Part shown: piece by piece, positions 1 to 5,616 of the stretch
Layout: each line of letters begins with the position of its first letter
Position numbering within the stretch: the stretch's first letter is position 1
Assembly (NCBI GenBank): GCA_902797555.1
Contig: CADBTM010000140.1
Coordinates: forward strand, 1 to 7,940
Source: Oscillospiraceae bacterium
GTDB taxonomy: Bacteria; Bacillota; Clostridia; Oscillospirales; Butyricicoccaceae
Reading direction: 5' to 3'
Length of the DNA: 7,940 nucleotides
The notes under the pieces: generated by a model
Told to the model about the DNA's origin: nothing
Seen by the model: the letters and a program-made list of their open reading frames with translations, nothing else
The model's database searches: none
Translations under genes and position numbers: made by a program

Positions 1-1
1 C

Positions 2-895
2 ACGACGGTCAGCTATAAGGTCCACAAGATGGTCTATAAGCCGGAGGACGAGTGGGTCGTCACACCCAACACGCAGGAGGCCATCATCGATGAGGATACC
101 TGGCTCCGCGTTCAGGAACTCCGGGAAAACAAGCGTCGGCCCACCGCAACGGGAAGGACAAGTCTATTCTCCGGATTGGTCTATTGTCCCGACTGCGGCT
201 CGAAGCTCTATTTCTGCGCAGCCAAAAGCTTGCGGAAGGATCAGGAGTTTTTTCGATGCGCCAATTACAAATCAGGTCGCGGAGAGTGTACCATCCATTT
301 CATTCGGGACGTAGTCCTTCAAAAGATCGTGTTGGAGGCCGTCGGAGAACTGGCAGATTTCGTGCGCTGCTATGAGCCCGTTTTCCTGTATTTGATCGCC
401 CGAAACAGCGCAAAGGGCAGGAAGCAGGAAATGAAGGACTTGAAGCTTGAAATCGAAGCTGGCCGCAGGCGCATTGAAGAACTGGACAGGCTGATTTCCA
501 GAATCTATGAGGACAATGTTCTCGGGCGGCTTTCAGATGAGCGCTATGAGCGTATGTCCGCAGGGTATGAGAAAGAGCAGCACGATCTGGTGACTTCCGT
601 AGCAGAAAACGAGGGGAGGCTTCGAGAGATGGAAAGGGAGCGCACCGACCTCCACGCCTTGCTCAAGGGACTTCGTGAGTTCACTGAGGTACGGGAGCTG
701 ACGCCGGAGCTTGTCAATACGCTGATTCGGCGCATTGAGATCCACAACAGTGACCGATCCACCGGCCACGTCCGTGTAAAGGTCGACATCTATTTTACCG
801 CTGTGGGGATGATTGACCTTCCCACCGAGGAGGAGCTCAAAGCATTGATGGCAGAAATGCAAAATGCGCCCATGCAGGCAAAGGCCACAGCATAG
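2..895 (+). CDS. Large serine recombinase, C-terminal part (5' end outside window)
   Basis: Site-specific DNA recombinase of the large serine (TnpX/Tn4451-like) family, which excises and inserts mobile elements. Only the last 297 codons are visible; the frame is open from base 2, so the N-terminal resolvase domain with the catalytic serine lies upstream of the window. Seen in order: the end of the recombinase domain (WVVTPNTQEAIIDEDTW, about residues 18-34 of the fragment), a zinc ribbon with Cys at about 62, 65, 86 and 96 (YCPDCGSKLYF, then RCANY and ECT), a charged coiled-coil stretch at about 140-225, and a C-terminal DUF4368-like tail with ELTPELVNTLIRRIEIH. These match the family closely and in the usual order. 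The stretch is less GC-rich than the rest of the window, consistent with transfer. In such elements the recombinase gene commonly sits next to one element end, so that end may lie just downstream. Whether the full protein is intact cannot be judged. Confidence 0.93.
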   Translation, partial: TTVSYKVHKMVYKPEDEWVVTPNTQEAIIDEDTWLRVQELRENKRRPTATGRTSLFSGLVYCPDCGSKLYFCAAKSLRKDQEFFRCANYKSGRGECTIHFIRDVVLQKIVLEAVGELADFVRCYEPVFLYLIARNSAKGRKQEMKDLKLEIEAGRRRIEELDRLISRIYEDNVLGRLSDERYERMSAGYEKEQHDLVTSVAENEGRLREMERERTDLHALLKGLREFTEVRELTPELVNTLIRRIEIHNSDRSTGHVRVKVDIYFTAVGMIDLPTEEELKALMAEMQNAPMQAKATA

Positions 896-912
896 ACGCA
901 AAAAAGAGAAAC

Positions 913-941
913 GGTGTAATCTTCGTAACGAAGATTACACC
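913..941. repeat. Perfect 29-base palindrome after the recombinase gene
   Basis: Two 14-base arms, GGTGTAATCTTCGT (913-926) and its exact reverse complement (928-941), flank a single A. Outside one C/A mismatch, four more bases pair (908-911 with 943-946). It starts 18 bases after the recombinase stop. It could be the recombinase transcript's 3' hairpin, although the following run (ATTTCCC) is a poor U-tract. It could also be a dyad bound by a protein near the element end. The sequence does not decide between these. Confidence 0.8.
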
Positions 942-949
942 ATTTCCCT

Positions 950-971
950 CATAAGAAATTACTTCCTTATG
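950..971. repeat. Short inverted repeat, possible element-end site
   Basis: CATAAG (950-955) and CTTATG (966-971) are exact reverse complements around a 10-base AT-rich core. The repeat lies between the recombinase and the resident nagZ-like gene, where an attachment site of a large serine recombinase would be expected. Assignment as an att site is only inference from position and partial dyad symmetry. Confidence 0.25.
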
Positions 972-976
972 ACCCG

Positions 977-1000
977 AAACCGTTCGGCAAGCGGTTTTTT
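977..1000 (+). terminator. Intrinsic terminator-like hairpin between convergent genes
   Basis: AAACCG (977-982) pairs with CGGTTT (992-997) around a 9-base loop and runs into six Ts (995-1000), so it points along the + strand and would end recombinase transcription. It abuts the stop codon of the convergent gene at 1002. On the - strand the same stem is followed by only three Ts and then CGGGTC, a weak terminator for that gene. A competing small hairpin CCGAA/TTCGG (974-978/983-987) overlaps it. Confidence 0.5.
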
Positions 1001-1001
1001 G

Positions 1002-2282
1002 TTATCCGATCACGCCTTGGCGCAGCTTCCATTTGAGGATGCGCAGCACCGATTCGTCCAGACGGGCCTCGTCCAGTTCGCCCTCGTCCAGCGCGCGGCG
1101 GACCCGGGCAAACTCCTTTTCATAATCGGTGGTCACCACCATATCGGCGCCCGCCGTAATGGCCATGAGGGCGGCGTCGCCGTTTTCGTCATAGACGGCG
1201 ACGGCCTCCATCAGCAGGTCGTCGGTGAGGATCACCCCGGAAAAGCCCACCTCCTCCCGCAGGATGCGGTACACCTCGGGAGAAAGGGACGCGGGTCGGT
1301 CGGGATCCATGCACTGCACCGTGTTGTGGCACACCTGCACGGCGTCGGCGCCCGCCTCGATGCCCAGAGCAAAGGGGAGGAAATCCTCCTCCAGATAGGT
1401 TTCCAAGGGGCGGCTGTCGACAGCGCCGCCGGTGTGGGTGTCCACGTTGCTGCCATAGCCCGGGAAATGCTTGAGCACAGAGCCGATCTGCCGCAGCTCG
1501 CCGCCCACGCGGCACTGCTTCATGCCCGACACGATGGTCTCCACCATCTGGGCGGTGGTCTCGGCGTCGGCGCCGATGGCGCGGGCATACATAAAGGCGT
1601 TTTTGTCGGTGGTCACGTCGGCCACCGGGGCAAAGTTGACGTTGATCCCGTGGCGCAGCAGGGTGCTGTTTTTGGTGATGGCGTCCTCCAGCAGGGCGTT
1701 TTCTCCGCCCGAGGCCAGCAGCTCCTGAGGCGATTTTGCCTTGCCCCCGGGGAACAGATTGGGGTTGCGGCTGGCTCGCGCCACCGTGCCGCCCTCCTCG
1801 TCCACGCCGAAGAAGGGGGCGATTGCTGCCGCGTCCCGATAGGAGGCCAGCGTCGCGTAAAACTGTTCCGCCGTCAGCCATGCGCCTGCGGCGTCCTTAA
1901 AGTCCCGCAAAAAGAGCAGATACCCGCCGAACTGATATTCCTCCATCAGCCGAACCCCGTCCTCCTCGGGGCAGCGGACGAAAAACATCTGACCCACCTT
2001 CTGGTCCAAGGTCATTCCGTCCAGGATCTCCTGCGCCTGCGCCGTCAGAAGGGCGTCGCCGGTGAGAGGCTCGGGTTCGGGCGGAGGAGCCGGCTCCGGC
2101 TGGGGCTCGGGTTCCGGTTCGGGCTGAGGCTGGGGCTCGGGCGTCAGACTCTCCCGCAGGGAGTTCATCTGCTCGGCGGTTTGGGGCACCGCCTGTTCCA
2201 CCCGCAGAGAGCAGGCCGAAAGGGGCAGCGCAAGAAGGAGCGCCGCACAGATCAGAGTGGCGGTGATTTTTTGAAAACGCAT
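1002..2282 (-). CDS. Lipoprotein beta-N-acetylhexosaminidase, glycoside hydrolase family 3 (NagZ type)
   Basis: 426-residue secreted GH3 enzyme expected to remove beta-linked N-acetylglucosamine, most likely from cell-wall muropeptides, outside the membrane. Residues 1-24 form a lipoprotein signal ending in the lipobox LSAC with Cys24. A flexible Pro/Glu/Gln-rich linker spans about 48-72. The catalytic domain covers about 80-426: DEEGG at 161-165, KHFPGYG at 271-277, the Asp281-Thr-His283 dyad that serves as general acid/base in Gram-positive NagZ, and TDDL at 353-356 with Asp354 the probable nucleophile. The spacing between KHFPGYG and D-T-H is one residue shorter than in B. subtilis NagZ. 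The ATG at 2282 has GGAAGGA upstream and starts the signal peptide, so the start is well supported. It lies 33 bases after a small membrane-protein gene, probably in one transcript from the promoter at 2542-2570. Family assignment is firm; the exact substrate is inferred. Confidence 0.92.
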   Translation of the reverse strand: MRFQKITATLICAALLLALPLSACSLRVEQAVPQTAEQMNSLRESLTPEPQPQPEPEPEPQPEPAPPPEPEPLTGDALLTAQAQEILDGMTLDQKVGQMFFVRCPEEDGVRLMEEYQFGGYLLFLRDFKDAAGAWLTAEQFYATLASYRDAAAIAPFFGVDEEGGTVARASRNPNLFPGGKAKSPQELLASGGENALLEDAITKNSTLLRHGINVNFAPVADVTTDKNAFMYARAIGADAETTAQMVETIVSGMKQCRVGGELRQIGSVLKHFPGYGSNVDTHTGGAVDSRPLETYLEEDFLPFALGIEAGADAVQVCHNTVQCMDPDRPASLSPEVYRILREEVGFSGVILTDDLLMEAVAVYDENGDAALMAITAGADMVVTTDYEKEFARVRRALDEGELDEARLDESVLRILKWKLRQGVIG

Positions 2283-2315
2283 GAGGGTCGTTCCTTCCGC
2301 AAAAAGATTTCGGAT

Positions 2316-2489
2316 TCAATACCGCAGGATAAAGTAGATCACATATGCCCAACTGAGCAGACCGTGAAAAATCGCCCAGCCCACCGAATGCCAGGTGGTG
2401 TAGCTGATGACCATCGCCAGACAGCTTCCAAAGGTGATCCCTGTTTTTCCCGCCTTGATGACCTTGCTTTTATTGTTGTTTTCTTCCAT
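2316..2489 (-). CDS. Small membrane protein of unknown function (57 aa)
   Basis: 57-residue protein. A short polar, Lys/Asn-rich N-terminus (MEENNNKSK) is followed by a mostly hydrophobic remainder with one or two membrane segments, about residues 14-32 and 36-55, containing WHSVGWAIFHGLLSWAYV. The His/Trp-rich 'HS..WA..HG..SW.YV' pattern resembles small conserved bacterial membrane proteins I recall without a known function. The ATG at 2489 is chosen because GGAGGGA lies about 8 bases upstream and a promoter sits 50-80 bases upstream. A more distal in-frame ATG at 2612 would add 41 residues but lies upstream of that promoter, inside the previous operon's terminator. It is the first gene of a likely two-gene unit with the GH3 lipoprotein. 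No function is proposed. Confidence 0.8.
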   Translation of the reverse strand: MEENNNKSKVIKAGKTGITFGSCLAMVISYTTWHSVGWAIFHGLLSWAYVIYFILRY

Positions 2490-2541
2490 AAAATATCCCT
2501 CCGTGGCACGGTGCGGTTTTTGCGGTGTCTTTTTATTTATA

Positions 2542-2570
2542 AAGATACCATCTTGCGGGGTCGATGTCAA
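2542..2570 (-). promoter_or_regulatory. Promoter of the small membrane protein/nagZ-like unit
   Basis: Read on the - strand, a perfect -35 TTGACA (2570-2565), a 17-base spacer and a -10 TATCTT (2547-2542) form a sigma-A type promoter. Transcription would start near 2535, leaving a leader of about 45 nt before the ATG at 2489. It lies just past the terminator of the metQNI operon, so the two units look separately transcribed. Confidence 0.78.
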
Positions 2571-2597
2571 GAAAACGGGCGCAGTCGCAGAGAAGAG

Positions 2598-2622
2598 AAA
2601 AAAGCGGCGCATGCCGCTTTTT
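2598..2622 (-). terminator. Intrinsic terminator of the metQNI operon
   Basis: A 10-bp stem (2613-2622 with 2599-2608, core GCCGC/GCGGC) around a GCAT loop. On the - strand it is followed by a six-U run (2603-2598). It begins five bases after the metI stop codon, the expected place for the operon terminator. The A/T flanks are symmetric, so it could also work on the + strand, but no + strand gene needs it. Confidence 0.88.
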
Positions 2623-2627
2623 CTTTC

Positions 2628-3332
2628 TTACTTTTTCAGCCGCTTGTCCGAGCGGACGGCCGCCTTCGTACCTGCCGTCTGGAAAAGCTGCACCAGCAGA
2701 ATGAGCAAAATCACCGCCACGAACATGATCAGGTATTTATAGCGGTAATAGCCATAGTTGATGGCGATCTTGCCCAGACCGCCGCCGCCGATGATGCCGC
2801 TCATGGCGGAATAGCCCAGAATGGTGGTGATGGCGATGGTAAAATTGGAGATCAGCGAGGGGACGCTTTCGGGGATCATCACCCGGGTGATGATGGCAAA
2901 GGGCGAGGCGCCCATGCTTTGCGCCATTTCCACCGTGTTGGGGTTGACCTCCCGCAGGGATCCCTCCACCAGTCGCGCCACAAAGGGAAAAGCGGCGATG
3001 ACCAGCGGCACGATAGAAGCCACCGTGCCCACCACCGTGCCCACGATGAGGCGGGTGAGGGGGAAGACAAGGATCATCAGAATCAGAAAGGGCACCGAGC
3101 GCAGCAGGTTGATGAGCACGTTGAGCGCCTTCATCAGCCACGGGGGCAGAGGGAGCACACCGCCCTTTTCTCCCGCCACCAGCAGCACGCCCAGCGGCAG
3201 ACCGATGATGACGGCAAACAGGGTGGAAAGCACGGTGACGTAAAAGGTCTCCCACAGCGCCATGGGAAATTGGGTGCGGATGATCTCCAGCGCCTCGGCC
3301 ACGGCCTCGCCTTCAAACAGATTATGAAACAT
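2628..3332 (-). CDS. metI: Methionine-type ABC transporter permease
   Basis: 234-residue integral membrane subunit that, as a dimer, forms the channel of a MetNIQ-type importer. There are about five hydrophobic segments (roughly 28-52, 72-92, 95-118, 155-182 and 199-217). The cytoplasmic coupling (EAA) loop is at about 135-154, EMAQSMGASPFAIITRVMIP, which docks on the ATPase. The motif IIGGGGLGKIAINYGYYRYK (180-199) is typical of MetI proteins, and the length is close to usual. The ATG at 3332 has GAGGTG a few bases upstream and overlaps the end of metN by 11 bases (ATGTTTCATAA), which suggests translational coupling. It is the last gene of the operon, with an intrinsic terminator right after it. 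The subfamily is clear; methionine as the substrate follows from the family and from the operon's Met-codon leader. Confidence 0.93.
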   Translation of the reverse strand: MFHNLFEGEAVAEALEIIRTQFPMALWETFYVTVLSTLFAVIIGLPLGVLLVAGEKGGVLPLPPWLMKALNVLINLLRSVPFLILMILVFPLTRLIVGTVVGTVASIVPLVIAAFPFVARLVEGSLREVNPNTVEMAQSMGASPFAIITRVMIPESVPSLISNFTIAITTILGYSAMSGIIGGGGLGKIAINYGYYRYKYLIMFVAVILLILLVQLFQTAGTKAAVRSDKRLKK

Positions 3333-4338
3333 GGACGGACACCTCCTCTGCCAGAACGTCGGGCATCTGGGTCAGAAAATCGATGGCATGGGAAACCGCC
3401 TCTTCCCCGCCGGTCAGACCCAGCAGCATCGAGCCGAACATCTTGTCCCCGATGCTGCGGGTGGAGGCATAGGCGATGTTGGCCTCGATGCCCTCCTGCG
3501 CCGCCATGCGGGCGATGAGGGGGGTGCCGGTGGCGTGGGCGCCGTTGAACACCACGCGGATAAAGCGCTCGCCCTCCCGGGCGGCCACAGGGGCGTCCGG
3601 GCTGCCCTCGGGAAAGACCAGCCGCATGGCCGCGGCGGACTTGGGATGGGAAAAGACCTCTCCCACCTCGCCCTGCTCCACCACCGTGCCCTGATCGAGG
3701 ATGGCCACATGGGAGCAGACGCTTTCCACCACGCTCATCTGGTGGGTGATGATGATGACGGTGATGCCCAGCCGCCGGTTGATGTCCCGGATGAGCTCGA
3801 GGATGGAGGCGGTGGTGTTGGGGTCGAGAGCGGAGGTGGCCTCATCGCACAAAAGCACCTTTGGCTGGGTGGCCAGCGCCCGGGCGATGGCAACGCGCTG
3901 CTGCTGTCCGCCCGAAAGCTGGGCGGGATAGGCGTTGGCCTTGTCCTTCAGCCCCACGGTGTCCAGCAGCTCCAGCGCCCGCTTTTCGGCCTCCCGGGCG
4001 GGGACGCCCGCCAGAGCCAGCGGGAAGCAGACGTTTTTCAGACAGGTGCGCTGCATCAGCAGATTGAACCCCTGAAAGATCATGGTCACCTTTTGCCGGA
4101 CGGTGCGCAGCTCCTTTTTCGACAGGGTCTCCAGCGCCACGCCGTCCAGCGCCACGCTGCCCTCGGTGGGCTTTTCCAGCATGTTGATGCATCGCACCAG
4201 CGTGCTTTTGCCCGCGCCGCTCATGCCGATGATCCCGAAAATATCCCCGTCGGGGATGGTCAGAGACACATCCTTCAAGGCCTCCACCGTGCCGTCAGCC
4301 GTGCGGAAGGTCTTGCTGAGATGCCTGATCTCGATCAT
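3322..4338 (-). CDS. metN: Methionine-type ABC transporter ATP-binding protein
   Basis: 338-residue cytoplasmic ATPase powering the MetI channel. Motifs in order: Walker A GMSGAGKST (38-46), Q-loop Gln89 in FQGFNLL, signature LSGGQQQR (141-148), Walker B VLLCDEA (161-167) with catalytic Glu166, D-loop SALD (169-172), and switch His199. From about 262 to 335 there is an extra domain (FIRVVFNG, then ANIAYAST, then GSMLLGLTG) matching the MetN C-terminal NIL/ACT-like domain. In E. coli MetN that domain binds methionine and shuts transport down, so similar trans-inhibition is plausible here. Length is typical. The ATG at 4338 has AAAGGGTG upstream. It lies 89 bases after metQ, separated by a strong stem-loop, and overlaps metI by 11 bases. 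Confidence 0.95.
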   Translation of the reverse strand: MIEIRHLSKTFRTADGTVEALKDVSLTIPDGDIFGIIGMSGAGKSTLVRCINMLEKPTEGSVALDGVALETLSKKELRTVRQKVTMIFQGFNLLMQRTCLKNVCFPLALAGVPAREAEKRALELLDTVGLKDKANAYPAQLSGGQQQRVAIARALATQPKVLLCDEATSALDPNTTASILELIRDINRRLGITVIIITHQMSVVESVCSHVAILDQGTVVEQGEVGEVFSHPKSAAAMRLVFPEGSPDAPVAAREGERFIRVVFNGAHATGTPLIARMAAQEGIEANIAYASTRSIGDKMFGSMLLGLTGGEEAVSHAIDFLTQMPDVLAEEVSVHVS

Positions 4339-4364
4339 GAAAACACCCTTTCAAGATGGATTCG

Positions 4365-4394
4365 CCCACAGGGCAGCCAAGACCGCCCTGTGGG
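4365..4394 (-). other. Intercistronic stem-loop between metQ and metN
   Basis: Perfect 10-bp GC-rich arms CCCACAGGGC (4365-4374) and GCCCTGTGGG (4385-4394) around a 10-base loop. On the - strand there is no U-tract after it (CGAATCC), so it does not look like a terminator. It starts 33 bases past the metQ stop. Hairpins in this position after a binding-protein gene often protect the upstream mRNA from 3' exonucleases, giving more binding protein than ATPase or permease. That role is inferred. Confidence 0.7.
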
Positions 4395-4427
4395 TGGAAA
4401 AGAGGAAGAGAGGAAAACGAGCAAAGG

Positions 4428-5285
4428 TTATTTCAGAGCGTCCAGATTGCTCTGCTTGCCGCCGTACAGACCCATGGGCTCCACGTGGATGGCGCCCACG
4501 TTGACCACATGCGTGCCGTTTTCGGCGTTAAAGTCGTCCAGATAGGGGACGTGCTGGAAGTAGTTGGCGTCGATCTCGCCGCTGTCCACCACGTTGTTGG
4601 GCTGGACGTAATCGGTAAACTCCACCACATTGAGGGTGATGCCCTTGTCGGCCAGAATGCCCTTCACCACGTCGTTGAGGATCTCGGCATGGGGGGTGGG
4701 GGTGGCGGCCACCGAGACGGTCTGACCGCTGAGGGCGGCATAGTCCACGCCTGCGTTATAGCCGTCGGTGGGGTTGTCCACCACGGAGATCACCGCGCCG
4801 CCGTAGGTGGCGGCGATATAGTCGGCCACCTGCTTGCTCTGCAAAGCGGCCAGCAGCGCCTGAATGATGGGATCGTTTTCCCGGCCGGCTTTGACGGCCA
4901 GAATGTTGCCGTAGGCGGAGTACGAGCCCTCGATGGCCAGCGCGTCGGAGGCGGGGTTCAGGCCGCCGTCCAGCGCATAGTTGGAGTTGATGACGGCGTA
5001 ATCCACGTCCTTGAGCACGTTGGGCAGTTGGGCGGCCTCCACCTCTTCAAACTGGATGTTCTTGGGGTTGTCGGTGATGTCCAGCACGGTGGCGGTGATG
5101 CCGGCGCCGTCCTTGAGCTTGATCCATCCCTGCGCCTGCAAAAGCTGCAGCGCGCGGGCTTCGTTGGTGGTGTCGTTGGGAACGGCGATCTTGACGGTTT
5201 TGGCGGCGCTGCTGCAGGAGGCCAGCGTCAGGCAGAGAGCGAGGGCGGAAAGCAGGGCGAAAACTTGAATAACAGACTTTTTCAT
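4428..5285 (-). CDS. metQ: MetQ/NlpA-family methionine-binding lipoprotein, circularly permuted
   Basis: 285-residue substrate-binding lipoprotein of the MetNIQ importer, anchored outside the membrane. The signal peptide ends in the lipobox LASC with Cys24. Canonical MetQ proteins run N-half (VGATPGPHAEIL, DYVQPN, DANxFQHxPYL, ending SLDDL) then C-half (IAIPNDPTNxGRALLLLQ, LKDGxG, NPKN, EAAQLPR, VINGNYA, ending GGAV). Here the order is reversed. Residues 29-169 carry the C-half (VKIAVPNDTTNEARALQLLQ, IKLKDGAG, DITDNPKN, EAAQLP, AVINSNYA, YGGAVIS). A new linker follows at about 170-188. Residues 189-285 carry the N-half (AATPTPHAEIL, VEFTDYVQPN, DANYFQHVPYL, IHVEPMGLY) and stop at SNLDALK, the normal hinge. 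Ligand-pocket regions of both lobes (FQH with His245, ARAL with Arg44, INSNYA) are kept, so it should fold and bind. The ATG at 5285 has AAAGGAA upstream and opens the signal peptide. In-frame codons upstream to 5645 are leader readthrough. First gene of the operon. Confidence 0.93.
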   Translation of the reverse strand: MKKSVIQVFALLSALALCLTLASCSSAAKTVKIAVPNDTTNEARALQLLQAQGWIKLKDGAGITATVLDITDNPKNIQFEEVEAAQLPNVLKDVDYAVINSNYALDGGLNPASDALAIEGSYSAYGNILAVKAGRENDPIIQALLAALQSKQVADYIAATYGGAVISVVDNPTDGYNAGVDYAALSGQTVSVAATPTPHAEILNDVVKGILADKGITLNVVEFTDYVQPNNVVDSGEIDANYFQHVPYLDDFNAENGTHVVNVGAIHVEPMGLYGGKQSNLDALK

Positions 5286-5323
5286 AGCAGAATTCCTTTC
5301 TTTTATCAGATGGTCGGTAACGG

Positions 5324-5367
5324 GTTCGGACGGGGGCGGCGCGAGCCGGGTCACATTCGTCCGGAAC
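5324..5367 (-). other. Long stem-loop in the metQ leader
   Basis: On the - strand GTTCCGGACG (5367-5358) pairs with CGTCCGAAC (5332-5324), nine pairs with one bulged C. The 25-base GC-rich loop contains the stop codon of the 18-codon ORF. It lies 39-82 bases upstream of the metQ start and is not followed by Us, so it is not a terminator. It may affect metQ mRNA stability or translation. A ribosome on the small ORF would open its left arm. Confidence 0.5.
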
Positions 5368-5407
5368 GGGCGTTGCTTCGCACCTGCGCGGGGAGCAAGT
5401 CTCTCAT
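5351..5407 (-). CDS. Possible second leader peptide, 18 codons
   Basis: A short ORF, MRDLLPAQVRSNARSGRM, starts with ATG at 5407 and ends in TGA at 5353-5351. AGAAAGGAAG lies about 7 bases upstream, a ribosome site as good as those of the real genes here. It sits between the leader terminator and metQ, so it is transcribed only when the terminator is read through. Four Arg codons and a final Met directly before the stop are notable, as is the RSGR tetrapeptide shared with the first leader peptide. It could be a second regulatory peptide or a chance ORF; no homologue is recognised. Confidence 0.4.
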   Translation of the reverse strand: MRDLLPAQVRSNARSGRM

Positions 5408-5431
5408 AGTGCAACTTCCTTTCTGAGCAAC

Positions 5432-5461
5432 AAAAAACGGGAGGCTCCGACGAGCCTCCCG
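5432..5461 (-). terminator. Leader terminator (attenuator) upstream of metQ
   Basis: On the - strand a perfect 10-bp stem, CGGGAGGCTC (5461-5452) with GAGCCTCCCG (5447-5438), around a GTCG loop, is followed by six Us (5437-5432). This is a strong intrinsic terminator lying downstream of the operon promoter and upstream of metQ. It starts 18 bases after the stop codon of the Met-rich leader peptide. A competing pairing exists between TTCCCG (5490-5485, last codons of the leader peptide) and CGGGAG (5461-5456, first half of the terminator stem). A ribosome at the leader stop would block this pairing, and one stalled on the Met codons would allow it. Confidence 0.88.
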
Positions 5462-5479
5462 AAATCTTTGTCTGCCTTT

Positions 5480-5584
5480 TCAAGCGGGAACGGAGAGCCT
5501 GCCGGAACGAAGAGCGCGCTGACGCATGCACATGGGCATCATGCACATGCACATCGGCATCATCATAGCGGCGCGAACCTTCAT
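5480..5584 (-). CDS. Methionine-rich leader peptide (34 aa) of the metQNI operon
   Basis: A 34-codon ORF preceded by GAAAGGAGAT, six bases before its ATG at 5584, and ending in TGA at 5482-5480. Codons 7-20 read MMMPMCMCMMPMCM: nine Met and three Cys in 14 residues, in front of an ordinary Arg-rich tail (RQRALRSGRLSVPA). It is the first ORF after the promoter at 5617-5645 and is followed by an intrinsic terminator, then metQ. This is the architecture of a ribosome-mediated attenuator: slow Met-tRNA supply stalls the ribosome at the Met run (about 5566-5525), freeing downstream RNA to pair with the terminator's first arm and letting transcription reach the importer genes. With ample methionine the ribosome reaches the stop, the terminator folds and the operon is off. 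The Cys codons might add cysteine sensing. The peptide probably has no function of its own. A metal-binding Met/Cys peptide is the alternative, less likely given the terminator and target genes. Confidence 0.85.
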   Translation of the reverse strand: MKVRAAMMMPMCMCMMPMCMRQRALRSGRLSVPA

Positions 5585-5616
5585 GGCGGGATCTCCTTTC
5601 CTCAAGGGTTGGGAAT

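Noticed and set aside
2066..2141. GC-rich short tandem repeat
   Set aside because: It is the coding sequence of the Pro/Glu/Gln linker of the GH3 lipoprotein, ordinary low-complexity coding DNA rather than a separate repeat element.
2490..2612. 41-residue N-terminal extension of the small membrane protein
   Set aside because: Its start lies inside the metQNI terminator and upstream of the promoter at 2542-2570, and the internal ATG has a strong ribosome site.
864..3518. An 884-codon open frame on the + strand across the nagZ-like and metI region
   Set aside because: It lies antisense to two well-supported genes, crosses their intergenic promoter and terminator, and is Gly/His/Arg-rich in the way of GC-rich antisense frames. 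It matches no family.
3331..5426. Long + strand open frames antisense to metN and metQ
   Set aside because: They mirror the codon pattern of the real genes and lack ribosome sites and recognisable domains.
5480..5584. Met-rich peptide as a copper- or metal-binding protein
   Set aside because: Met/Cys-rich peptides can bind metals, but the position between a promoter and a terminator ahead of a methionine importer is explained much better by attenuation.
5286..5616. A SAM (S-box), SMK or T-box leader upstream of metQ
   Set aside because: I looked for the multi-helix S-box layout and for the T-box sequence before the terminator and saw neither. The stretch before the terminator is taken up by the Met-rich ORF. 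A covariance-model search would settle it.
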